NCBI GenBank assembly: GCA_033813635.1
Contig: JAPXRI010000021.1
Coordinates: 1 to 45,730 of the forward strand
Direction: 5' to 3'
DNA from: JAPXRI01 sp033813635
Lineage (GTDB): Bacteria > Bacillota > Clostridia > Oscillospirales > QAMX01
Length of the DNA: 45,730 nucleotides
The position numbers and the translations under genes are program-made. This document shows, one piece after another, positions 8,701 to 17,025 of the stretch (position 1 is its first letter; each line of letters opens with the position of its first letter). The notes beneath the pieces were generated by a model that did not search any database, was not told the DNA's origin, and saw only the letters and a program-made list of their open reading frames with translations.

Positions 8701-10104
8701 TTAGTATACTCTATTTTCGTCGCTTTCGTCTATTGTTATCGTAAGACTTTCGTTATTTTCATCGTAATCTCGAAATTCCGCGTTTGCTCCGATTCCATAA
8801 ACCCACAGAACGCCGCGGCCGTCGGCGACTACCGGGACCAGCGCCCGTCTTTTTCTGGGAATCTTTTTATCGATAAACAGCCTTGAAAGCTTTTTAGAGC
8901 CGCTTTTTTCGTTTTTTCTGAAGCGGTCGTCCCCTCGCGGGGTCCGGACCACCAAGTCACCGACTATCGTATCACAATTTACCCTGAAATTATTGAATAA
9001 TCTATAAATATTTTCACCGTTCGCCGTTTTTCTCACGGATACGACATATCCGCCGGGCAAGGCGCGCTTTAAGCCGTCGGTCAGCGAGAAGCAATAGCAA
9101 AAGGGTTCTTCCTTCGCTTTTTTCTCAAAGTGGAGAAAGCCGTAGCTTCTTTCGCAGACAACGCCGCCTCCCACGTCGGAAAGCCAGGTCGTCCCGCCAG
9201 TTTTTAAAAGCGCCGCGAGCTCGAAGGCCTTTTTTCTGTCAAGCTCCGCGCCGGCGTTTTCCGCCGCCTTCCTTAAAGCTCTGAAAAGCAGAGCCTCATC
9301 GAGCCCGGAAAGCTTTTTTATGTCGAGCCCGTTTTCACAGTCGAGCCCGGCCAGCGCTTTTTCCGCCGTTTTTAAAAGATACTCATCCTCTTTTCGGAGT
9401 ATAACGCCGTTTTCCAGCACGGCCGCGGAAATATCCGGGTTGAACTCGTACAGAATCGGCACGATGTCGTGGCGGATCCTGTTTCTCCTGCAAAAATCCG
9501 TCTCATTCGACGAATCCAGAACGAAGGTTTCGCCGAATGCCGAGACTGCTTGCTTGGTCTCGCGCTTCGTAAGTGGAAGGATCGGCCGTATGATCTCACC
9601 GTTTTTCGGCTGAATTCCGGAAAGCCCCCGAAGCGCAGCGCCCCTGGCGAGGTTGATAAGCACCGTCTCAAGGTTGTCGTCGGCGTTGTGGGCGGTGGCG
9701 ATTTTATTGAATCCGAGGCGGGAGATCTCGGACTTCAGCAGCCCGTACCTGAGCTCCCTAGCGGCTTCCTCCAGCCCGAGCTTTTTTTCTTTAGCAAGCC
9801 CGGCGGCGTCGCCCCGAAGCAGCGTAAAACCGATGCCCCGTTTTTCGCAGAACGCCCGGCAGAACTCCGCGTCCCGCTCGGCCTCCGCGCCTCTCAGCAT
9901 GTGGTTGACATGGGCGGCTCGGATTGAAAAACCCAGCTCATCCTTCAGTGCGTCAAGAATCAGAAGCATCGCGACGGAATCCGACCCGCCCGACAGGCCG
10001 CACAAAATAAGGTCGCCCGGAAATATCAGGTTTTCCGAGCTTATCCATTTTTTTACCTTTGATATCAGACTCCGTCCGATTCCGTCAATGCAGCTCATGC
10101 ACAT
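8701..10104 (-). CDS. tilS: tRNA(Ile)-lysidine synthase
   Basis: TilS attaches lysine to C34 of the CAU-anticodon tRNA-Ile so that it reads AUA. It is essential. The 467-residue protein has the PP-loop ATPase signature SGGSDS at 38-43 and the usual C-terminal substrate-binding region; FRKNEKSGSKKLSRLFIDKKIPR-type residues near 400 fit the TilS C-domain. The start chosen at 10104 overlaps the dnaB end by 20 bases. A second in-frame ATG at 10098 is equally plausible. Its stop lies 21 bases before hpt. Confidence 0.93.
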   Translation of the reverse strand: MCMSCIDGIGRSLISKVKKWISSENLIFPGDLILCGLSGGSDSVAMLLILDALKDELGFSIRAAHVNHMLRGAEAERDAEFCRAFCEKRGIGFTLLRGDAAGLAKEKKLGLEEAARELRYGLLKSEISRLGFNKIATAHNADDNLETVLINLARGAALRGLSGIQPKNGEIIRPILPLTKRETKQAVSAFGETFVLDSSNETDFCRRNRIRHDIVPILYEFNPDISAAVLENGVILRKEDEYLLKTAEKALAGLDCENGLDIKKLSGLDEALLFRALRKAAENAGAELDRKKAFELAALLKTGGTTWLSDVGGGVVCERSYGFLHFEKKAKEEPFCYCFSLTDGLKRALPGGYVVSVRKTANGENIYRLFNNFRVNCDTIVGDLVVRTPRGDDRFRKNEKSGSKKLSRLFIDKKIPRKRRALVPVVADGRGVLWVYGIGANAEFRDYDENNESLTITIDESDENRVY

Positions 10105-11413
10105 TGTCCTGTGTCGTAAATCTTGTAAACTGCCCGTGCCACTGGAATTTCACGGTGCTTGTCTGGCCGTTTCTGTTTTTCGCGATGATGCAGTCGCACT
10201 GGTTTTTCTCCGCCGCGTCCGGACCGTCCTCCCTGTAGAGGAACAAAACGATGTCCGCGTCCTGTTCAATCGCGCCGGAATCCCGCAGATCGGACAGCCT
10301 CGGGCGTTTGTCCCCTTCCCGCTGTTCGGGCGCGCGGCTCAGCTGTGAGAGGCACAGAACGGGAATGTTCAGCTCTTTGGCCATGATTTTGAGTGTCCTC
10401 GAAATCTCAGCCACTTCGAGCACCCTGTTTCCGTCCTTACGGGTGCCGCGGATTAGCTGCAGATAGTCTATGATAACCAAGCCGAGATTTTTAAGCCTTC
10501 TCGCGCGGGCTTTTATTTCGGCCACGGAGATGTTCGACGTATCGTCTATATAGATCGGCAGCGCCGCCAGCGTCTGCGTGGCCCGGGCAAGCCTGTCCCA
10601 CTCCTCGTCGTTCATCTCCGCGGTACGGATTTTCTTCAGCTCGACCATGCTCTCACTGGATAAAAGGCGCTGTACCAGCTGGACCCTGCTCATTTCAAGG
10701 TTGAATATGGCGATATTTTTTCCGGAGCTCTGCGCTGCGTTTCGCGCGATGTTCAACGCGACGGAGGTCTTTCCTATGCCGGGCCTCGCCGCGAGCAGCA
10801 CAAGGTCCGAGTTGTTGAGCCCGGTGATATAAAAATCCAGTTCGGAAAAGCCCGTCGGAATCCCGGGAAGCTTGCCCTTGTTTTTAGCGAGGGCGTTGAT
10901 GGTCTCGAGGCTCTCCGCAACCGCCTTTCGGATGTGGATAAGGCCCTGTCCCGTCCTCTCCCCCCGGAGATTGAAAAGCTGCTGCTCGAGGGATTCGATA
11001 AGCTCCGCCGCCTCGCCCGCCTCGCTCAGCGCGCGCTCGTGGGCCTCTCCAGTAACCTTGGCAAGCTCCCTGAGCTTTGCCTTTCCCCTGACAACCTCGG
11101 CGTACGCGGTCATATTCGCCGCCGACGGGGTGGACTCCATCAGCTTATAAAGGTAGGCGCGCCCGCCGGCCTCGTCGTAGAGCTCCCTCGCCTTCAGCTC
11201 GTCCAGCATCAGCACTGGGTCGATTTTCTTACCCAGCGTGAACATGTCGAAAAGGGTCTCGAATATTTTCTTGTTTTCAGGCAGGTAAAAATCCTCCGCC
11301 GAGACGATATCGACGGCTGCCGCTATGCAGGAGGGGTCGATCAGTATGCTGCCAAGAACGGCTTGCTCGGCTTCCGCGCTGTACGGCTGCCTGCGCAAAA
11401 CCAGATCTTCCAT
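10085..11413 (-). CDS. dnaB: Replicative DNA helicase DnaB
   Basis: DnaB is the hexameric fork helicase (called DnaC in Bacillus). The 442-residue protein has the N-terminal primase-interacting domain (about 10-110), a linker and the RecA-like motor. Walker A ARPGIGKTS is at 209-217 and a Walker B-like LVIIDYLQL follows near 313. The ATG at 11413 follows AAAGGAGAGG closely. It is the first gene of the operon, directly after the promoter at 11453-11481. No intein is present, and the length is normal. Confidence 0.96.
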   Translation of the reverse strand: MEDLVLRRQPYSAEAEQAVLGSILIDPSCIAAAVDIVSAEDFYLPENKKIFETLFDMFTLGKKIDPVLMLDELKARELYDEAGGRAYLYKLMESTPSAANMTAYAEVVRGKAKLRELAKVTGEAHERALSEAGEAAELIESLEQQLFNLRGERTGQGLIHIRKAVAESLETINALAKNKGKLPGIPTGFSELDFYITGLNNSDLVLLAARPGIGKTSVALNIARNAAQSSGKNIAIFNLEMSRVQLVQRLLSSESMVELKKIRTAEMNDEEWDRLARATQTLAALPIYIDDTSNISVAEIKARARRLKNLGLVIIDYLQLIRGTRKDGNRVLEVAEISRTLKIMAKELNIPVLCLSQLSRAPEQREGDKRPRLSDLRDSGAIEQDADIVLFLYREDGPDAAEKNQCDCIIAKNRNGQTSTVKFQWHGQFTRFTTQDNVHELH

Positions 11414-11452
11414 GCGACCTCTCCTTTCCGAAGCTATAAATAAGTATTATAC

Positions 11453-11481
11453 ATTATAATATAAATTCGCGTTTTATTCAA
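11453..11481 (-). promoter_or_regulatory. Promoter of the dnaB-tilS-hpt-ftsH-rluA operon
   Basis: On the minus strand, -35 TTGAAT (11476-11481) and -10 TATAAT (11453-11458) are 17 bases apart, about 40 bases before the dnaB start. The dnaE stop is only 34 bases upstream with no visible hairpin terminator, so read-through from the upstream operon is possible. Confidence 0.8.
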
Positions 11482-11514
11482 TAGCGGACCATTCGACGCA
11501 AGGTAAATTTATTT

Positions 11515-14500
11515 TTATTTAACTACGACGTTTCCCTTCCCGAGAAGCCGGACAAGCTCGTTGAAAAGCCGCTCGTCCGAATTTACGGCGTAGTTCAGCC
11601 CGCTGCTAAGCGTCTTCTTCGTTTTCGGATAGTGCAGTATAACCTCCATATCCCCCGGAAACATCACAAAAAGTCCTCTGAGCCGGTTTGTGAGCGCGGC
11701 GCCGTCGTCGTACAGCCTGAGGTATACCTTCCGAGGCTTTTTTTCCGCCCCGTCCTCCTCGTCTCGCTGCGGGTCCTGAGGGAGTCCGACATCGGGTTTC
11801 AGCATATCCGGCGGATAGTACTCCCCGTTATTCTCCCTGACCGGGCCGGTTTTGGCGAGGCGGCACTCCTCGCAGAGAATCTCCGGCTTCTGTCCCTCCC
11901 GCAGGCTCACCCTGCCTTTGATCAGAACGGCGTTGTCCTGGCGGAGATAACCTCCGCAGATGGTGAGAATCTTCGGGAATACGATGATATCGATCGACGC
12001 GGTAAGGTCCTCGAGCGTCGCGAACGCCATCATCTGGCCGCTCTTCGTAGTCTTCGTCCGAAGGGCGGTAATAATCCCGCCGACCGTCACCGCTTTCCCG
12101 TCGTAGTTCACGTTGCCCTGAAGCTCTTCCCCGCCCTCCCCGTTGTCTTCGTCTTCTCCGACAATCTCGTTGAGCGGAATTGTGCGGGCCGCTTCAAAAT
12201 ACTCGTCGTACTCGTCGAGCGGGTGCCCGGACAGGTATATGCCGGCGGTCTCCTTTTCCATCGCCAGCTTCTCGCGGCGCGAGAACTCTTCGAGAGCCGG
12301 GGGCTCCGGATCGTCAAACTCCGCCTCTTCGCCTTCGAAAAGGCCGAGCTGGCCCTCAAGCATCAGCTTTTTTTCGCGCTGCGCGGTCTCCGTGATGCCT
12401 TCGAACATCGCCAGCATCTGCGAGCGGTAAAGTCCGAAGGAGTCGCAGGCGCCGCAGCGGATCAGCGCTTCGGCGGCTCTCTTGTTGAAATCGTACGCGC
12501 TCATGCGGCGGCAGAAATCCGCAAAGCCCTTAAAGAGTCCGTTTTTCTGCCGCTCGCTCACCAGGTCCTGGATCAGCTTCAGCCCGACGTTTTTAACGGC
12601 GACAAGTCCGAAGCGTATGTTTTTGCCCTCGACCGTAAACCCGTCCTCCGAGTGGTTGACATCCGGCGGGAGTACGGCGATGCCCATGTTTTTACACTCG
12701 GCGATATACTCCGCGACCTTCGACATCGAGTCCAGCACCGAGCTTAATAGCGCGCCCATATATTCGCCCGGATGCCTGCATTTCAGATAGGCCGTCTGGT
12801 AGCTGACCAGCGCGTAGGCCGCGGCGTGGGCCTTGTTGAACGCGTATCCGCCGAAGTCCAATATCTCCTCGAAAAGCTGCTTTGCCGTCTGCTCGTCCAC
12901 TCCGTTGGCTATGCAGCCGGGCACATGTTCCTCGGGGTTGCCGTAGATGAAGTTGTCCCTCTCTTTTTCCAGCACCGCGGTTTTTTTCTTGCTGATCGCG
13001 CTCCTGACTATATCGGCTCTGGCCATCGAGTAGCCGGCCAGCACCTTGAATATCTCCATCACCTGCTCCTGGTAGATTATGCAGCCGTATGTGACGCCGA
13101 GAATGTTTTTCAGCAGCGGGTGCTTGTATCTGACGTGTCCCGGATTGTGCTTGCAGTCTATAAACTTGGGGATCTGCTCCATCGGACCCGGTCTGAACAG
13201 CGCGATGCACGCGGTGATCTCCTCGATCGACTGCGCCTTGAGGCCGACGGCGACGCTTTTCATCCCCGAGCTCTCCAGCTGGAATACACCGCAGGTCCTG
13301 CCCTCCGCGAGCATCTGATACGTCGCCGGGTCGTCGTCCGGGATTTTGTCCAGATCGAAATCCGGCTCTTTTTTGCGGATCAGCTTCACCGTATCGTCTA
13401 TGATCGTCAGGTTCCTGAGCCCGAGAAAGTCCATCTTTACAAGCCCGAGCTCCGAAAGCGTAGTCATCGTGAACTGGGTCACAACGACGTCGTCGTTTTT
13501 CGCCAGCGGAACGTATTCGTAGGTGGGGAGCGGGGTCACGACTATGCCCGCCGCATGGGTCGACGCGTTTCTCGGCATGCCTTCAAGACCCTTCGCCACA
13601 TCAATCAGCTTTTTGACGGCGGGGTCGTTATCATAGAACTCCTTCAGCGCCGAGGACTTCTCAAGCGCTTTGTCCAGCGTGATATGGAGGTCAAAGGGAA
13701 TAAGCTTCGCGATGGCGTCTACCTGGGACAGCGGAAGGCCCATCACCCTGCCGGCGTCCCTTATCGCGGCGCGGGCGGCCATCGTGCCGAAGGTAATAAT
13801 CTGCGTGACTCTGTCGGCGCCGTACCTCGAGATCATATAGTCGATCATCTCGCCGCGGCGCTTCGGGCAGAAATCTACGTCGAAGTCCGGCATCGATATT
13901 CTGTCCGGGTTTAAAAAGCGCTCGAAAATCAGCGAGTATTTCATCGGGCAGATGTTGGTGATGCCGAGGCAATAGGCGACGATGCTGCCCGCGCCCGAGC
14001 CCCTGCCCGGCCCCACCGGGATGCCGGAGCGCTTAGCGAAACTGACATAGTCGGCCACGATCAGGTAGTAGTCCGAATAGCCCATTTTCGTGATGACGCC
14101 GAGCTCGTATTCAAGCCTGTCCCTGTAGCTAGAAGGCGCGTTTTCGCCGTATCGCTTTAAAAAACCCTTCTCGCTTTCGCACCGCAGGTAGTCGTCCGCC
14201 GAAGTCTCGCCCTCCGGAAGCGGAAATTTAGGCTGGATGTAGCCCTGAAACTTAAAGCTCACGTCGCACATCGAGGCGATTTTAACCGTGTTGCCGATAG
14301 CCTCGGGCGTATTCGGAAAAAGGGAGGCCATCTCGTCCCCCGATTTTATATAAAACTCCTGCGTCTCAAACCGGATCCTGTCGGCATCGTCGACGGTTTT
14401 GTTCGTCTGTATGCAGAGAAGCACATCCTGGATCTCGGCGTCCTTTTTTTCGATATAGTGGGCGTCGTTCGTGGCGACGACGGGAATGCCTGTCTCCCTG

Positions 14501-15081
14501 GATATGCGGAGAAGCTCGCGGTTGACGTGCTTTTGCTCCGGGATGTTATGGTCCTGCAGCTCAAGGTAGAAATTCCCCTCGCCGAAAATCCCGGCGAATT
14601 CCAGCGCCGCGCTTTTCGCCGCGTCATAGTCCCCCGCGGTAATCAGCCTCGGAATTTTTCCGGCAAGGCAGGCCGAAAGGCAGATCAGGCCCTTTGAGTA
14701 TTTTTTTAATAGCTCGATATCCACTCTCGGCTTGACGTAAAACCCTTCGGTATAGGAAAAGCTCACAAGCCTCGAGAGGTTTTTATAGCCCTCGTTGTCT
14801 TTGCATAAAAGGATTAGGTGCGTCGGCGACAGGTCGAAGTCGTGCATTTTATCGAACCTGGTGCGGGGCGCCAGGTAGACCTCGCATCCGATTATCGGCT
14901 TTATGCCCTCCTGTTTCGCCTGGGTGTAAAAATCGTAGACGCCGAACATCGCGCCGTGGTCGGTGATCGCGACGGCGGTCTGCCCGAGGGCCTTGACCCG
15001 GGCGATCAGATCCTTTATCCTGCAAGCCCCGTCGAGCAGGCTGAATTCGCTGTGGACATGCAGATGCACAAAATCCGCCAT
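11515..15081 (-). CDS. dnaE: DNA polymerase III alpha subunit DnaE
   Basis: This is a C-family replicative polymerase of 1188 residues. The PHP domain starts with HLHVHSEFS at 7-15. The catalytic PDFDVDFC motif is at 398-405, placing the metal-binding aspartates at 401 and 403. Helix-hairpin-helix and OB-fold regions lie in the C-terminal third (about 800-1090). There is no 3'-5' exonuclease insert, so it is the DnaE type rather than PolC. The start ATG follows a GGGGAGGAG site. whiA lies 41 bases upstream; dnaE is the last gene of the yggS-to-dnaE run. Confidence 0.96.
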   Translation of the reverse strand: MADFVHLHVHSEFSLLDGACRIKDLIARVKALGQTAVAITDHGAMFGVYDFYTQAKQEGIKPIIGCEVYLAPRTRFDKMHDFDLSPTHLILLCKDNEGYKNLSRLVSFSYTEGFYVKPRVDIELLKKYSKGLICLSACLAGKIPRLITAGDYDAAKSAALEFAGIFGEGNFYLELQDHNIPEQKHVNRELLRISRETGIPVVATNDAHYIEKKDAEIQDVLLCIQTNKTVDDADRIRFETQEFYIKSGDEMASLFPNTPEAIGNTVKIASMCDVSFKFQGYIQPKFPLPEGETSADDYLRCESEKGFLKRYGENAPSSYRDRLEYELGVITKMGYSDYYLIVADYVSFAKRSGIPVGPGRGSGAGSIVAYCLGITNICPMKYSLIFERFLNPDRISMPDFDVDFCPKRRGEMIDYMISRYGADRVTQIITFGTMAARAAIRDAGRVMGLPLSQVDAIAKLIPFDLHITLDKALEKSSALKEFYDNDPAVKKLIDVAKGLEGMPRNASTHAAGIVVTPLPTYEYVPLAKNDDVVVTQFTMTTLSELGLVKMDFLGLRNLTIIDDTVKLIRKKEPDFDLDKIPDDDPATYQMLAEGRTCGVFQLESSGMKSVAVGLKAQSIEEITACIALFRPGPMEQIPKFIDCKHNPGHVRYKHPLLKNILGVTYGCIIYQEQVMEIFKVLAGYSMARADIVRSAISKKKTAVLEKERDNFIYGNPEEHVPGCIANGVDEQTAKQLFEEILDFGGYAFNKAHAAAYALVSYQTAYLKCRHPGEYMGALLSSVLDSMSKVAEYIAECKNMGIAVLPPDVNHSEDGFTVEGKNIRFGLVAVKNVGLKLIQDLVSERQKNGLFKGFADFCRRMSAYDFNKRAAEALIRCGACDSFGLYRSQMLAMFEGITETAQREKKLMLEGQLGLFEGEEAEFDDPEPPALEEFSRREKLAMEKETAGIYLSGHPLDEYDEYFEAARTIPLNEIVGEDEDNGEGGEELQGNVNYDGKAVTVGGIITALRTKTTKSGQMMAFATLEDLTASIDIIVFPKILTICGGYLRQDNAVLIKGRVSLREGQKPEILCEECRLAKTGPVRENNGEYYPPDMLKPDVGLPQDPQRDEEDGAEKKPRKVYLRLYDDGAALTNRLRGLFVMFPGDMEVILHYPKTKKTLSSGLNYAVNSDERLFNELVRLLGKGNVVVK

Positions 15082-15122
15082 CTCTCTTCTCCTCCCCTAA
15101 AATCGCCGTCCTGTCGGCGGTC

Positions 15123-16043
15123 TTATCTGTTTTTCCCGCGCTTTTCGTATTTCCCGGCAAGCTCGAGAAGCTTGGTTATCCTGTGATTGAAGCCGGACTT
15201 CGACACCGGCGGATTAGTCAGCTTCGCCAGAGCGGATAGCGGCTCGTTCGGGTACTTCATACGGAGCATGCCTGCCTCCCTCAGCTTCTCATCGATATCC
15301 GCGTCCCCTCCGGCGGCGAAGAACTTCGATATTATCTCGAGCTGGGAATTTCCCGTCTCGACCGTTTTGAAAAGGTTGGCCGTCTCGCAGTTCACCTTTC
15401 GGTTTATCTTATTCCGCACGTCCTTTATCACGCGCGCCTCCATCAGGGCGATGACGGAGCGGTGGAGCCCGGCCAGGGTCAGAAAGTTTTCTATAAGCTC
15501 GCACTCCTTGAAATAGATAACGTGGCTTCCGTTGCGGCGCGTGAGCTTCGGCCTTAAATCCATATCCGATAAAAACGCGTATATCTCCCGCATCAGCGCG
15601 GCGTGAGGTCCGGAGATATCGAGGTAGTATATTTTCTCAGGATTGGCGATATATCCGCCGGTTAAAAATATGCCGCGCAGAAAAGCAGCGCGGCAGCAGT
15701 CTTCTTCAATAAGCCAGCCGTTCAGGTGGAGCGCGACCTGCGTTTCCATATCGTACTCGAACGCGTCGTAGACTTTTTTAATCTCGTCCCTGTCCGAGAG
15801 GAAAATCGTATACCGCCCGGGGCTTACCGAGGCGGTCTCCCATTTAGGTTTTTCGGCCATAACCGCGGCCGACAGGAGATCGATTCTTTTATAAAGCTTT
15901 GAGTTTCTCGTCAATATCCTGATTTCGCGGGGCTCGAAAACGCTTGCGAAAAGCAGGATCCCGTAGAGCTCTGCCAGCGCGCAGCACGGCTTTGGCACCG
16001 CGATTTTTACTATTTCCGATTTAACATCCCCGGTAAAAGACAT
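15123..16043 (-). CDS. whiA: DNA-binding protein WhiA
   Basis: WhiA controls division and chromosome segregation in Gram-positive bacteria and sporulation in actinomycetes. The 306-residue protein has the N-terminal degenerate LAGLIDADG homing-endonuclease fold (about 10-190; FLRGIFLTGG motif near 122). A C-terminal helix-turn-helix follows at about 225-300 (LSALAKL, then SKSGFNHRITKLLELA). It lies between murB and dnaE, 40 bases after murB. In many Clostridia it sits near rapZ and gluconeogenesis genes instead, so this placement links it to wall synthesis and replication. Confidence 0.95.
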   Translation of the reverse strand: MSFTGDVKSEIVKIAVPKPCCALAELYGILLFASVFEPREIRILTRNSKLYKRIDLLSAAVMAEKPKWETASVSPGRYTIFLSDRDEIKKVYDAFEYDMETQVALHLNGWLIEEDCCRAAFLRGIFLTGGYIANPEKIYYLDISGPHAALMREIYAFLSDMDLRPKLTRRNGSHVIYFKECELIENFLTLAGLHRSVIALMEARVIKDVRNKINRKVNCETANLFKTVETGNSQLEIISKFFAAGGDADIDEKLREAGMLRMKYPNEPLSALAKLTNPPVSKSGFNHRITKLLELAGKYEKRGKNR

Positions 16044-16083
16044 GCCCGCCGCCCTCTCTCTTTAATATATCCGCGTATCCTCG

Positions 16084-16986
16084 CTATTTAAGTATTTTTA
16101 TCTCGCATTCGAGCGTAACCCCGCACCGCGCATAGACCATTTCCCGGATATGGGTTATCAGCATGAGAACGTCTTTCGCCGTGGCTCCGCCCGTATTGAC
16201 GATAAAACCAGAATGCTTATTGGAGATCTGAGCCCCGCCTATGGAAAATCCCCGAAGGCCGCACTCGTCGATCAGCTTCCCCGTATAGTAGCCCTCCGGG
16301 CGCTTGAATACGCTGCCCGCGCTCGGCATGTCGAGGGGCTGGCTGCTCTTCCGCTTCGCCGCCAGCTCGGCCATACGGGACCGGATAACCTCCGGGTCTC
16401 CGTTTTTCAGCCTGAAAACTGTCCGAAGGACGATCATGGACGAGCCGGAAAAGACGCTTTTCCGATACCCGAATTCATGTTCGTCCCCGGTAATCTCCGC
16501 GATCCTGCCGCCGTCGGTCAGACACCGCGTTTTGATGGCCGCGTCTTTTATCTCGCCGCCGTAGGCGCCGGCGTTCATCACGACACCCCCGCCTACGCTG
16601 CCAGGAATCCCGTGGGCGAATTCCAGCCCCGTAAGCGAAGCTCCCAGCGCGGCCGACGCGGTTTTCGCCAGCGTCGCGCCGCAGTCCGCGGCTATTCCGT
16701 CCCCGTCGACGCTGACGCCGTTTATACCGGTTGTCTTAATCACAATCCCGTCATAACCCTCGTCGCTGCAGAGAAGGTTCGTGCCGTTTCCCATGATAAA
16801 ATACGGAACACGGTATTTTTTCGCAAGGCCGATGGTCTCGACAAGCGTATTGGTGTCCGAAGGCAGCGCCATAAAGGCGCACGGTCCGCCTATTCTAAAC
16901 GAGGTATGCTTTGAAAGCGCTTCGTTTAGAAGCAAGCCGCCGCTGCCGAGCAGTGTCTGAAGCTCCGAAAGCAAGCTGTTTTCCAT
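16084..16986 (-). CDS. murB: UDP-N-acetylenolpyruvoylglucosamine reductase MurB
   Basis: MurB makes UDP-MurNAc by NADPH-dependent, FAD-linked reduction of the enolpyruvyl group. The 300-residue protein has the FAD-binding SFRIGGPCAFM at the N-terminus and MGNGTNLL near 65. The catalytic-serine motif PSAGSVFKRP is near 222, and an LECEIK ending supplies the last active-site Glu. The layout fits the type II form common in Gram-positives. The ATG follows AAAGG by eight bases. It sits 39 bases after the penicillin-binding protein, in the same operon. Confidence 0.96.
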   Translation of the reverse strand: MENSLLSELQTLLGSGGLLLNEALSKHTSFRIGGPCAFMALPSDTNTLVETIGLAKKYRVPYFIMGNGTNLLCSDEGYDGIVIKTTGINGVSVDGDGIAADCGATLAKTASAALGASLTGLEFAHGIPGSVGGGVVMNAGAYGGEIKDAAIKTRCLTDGGRIAEITGDEHEFGYRKSVFSGSSMIVLRTVFRLKNGDPEVIRSRMAELAAKRKSSQPLDMPSAGSVFKRPEGYYTGKLIDECGLRGFSIGGAQISNKHSGFIVNTGGATAKDVLMLITHIREMVYARCGVTLECEIKILK

Positions 16987-17025
16987 CTATATAACCTTTA
17001 TGAAATGATTTTCAGTGTTTAACGG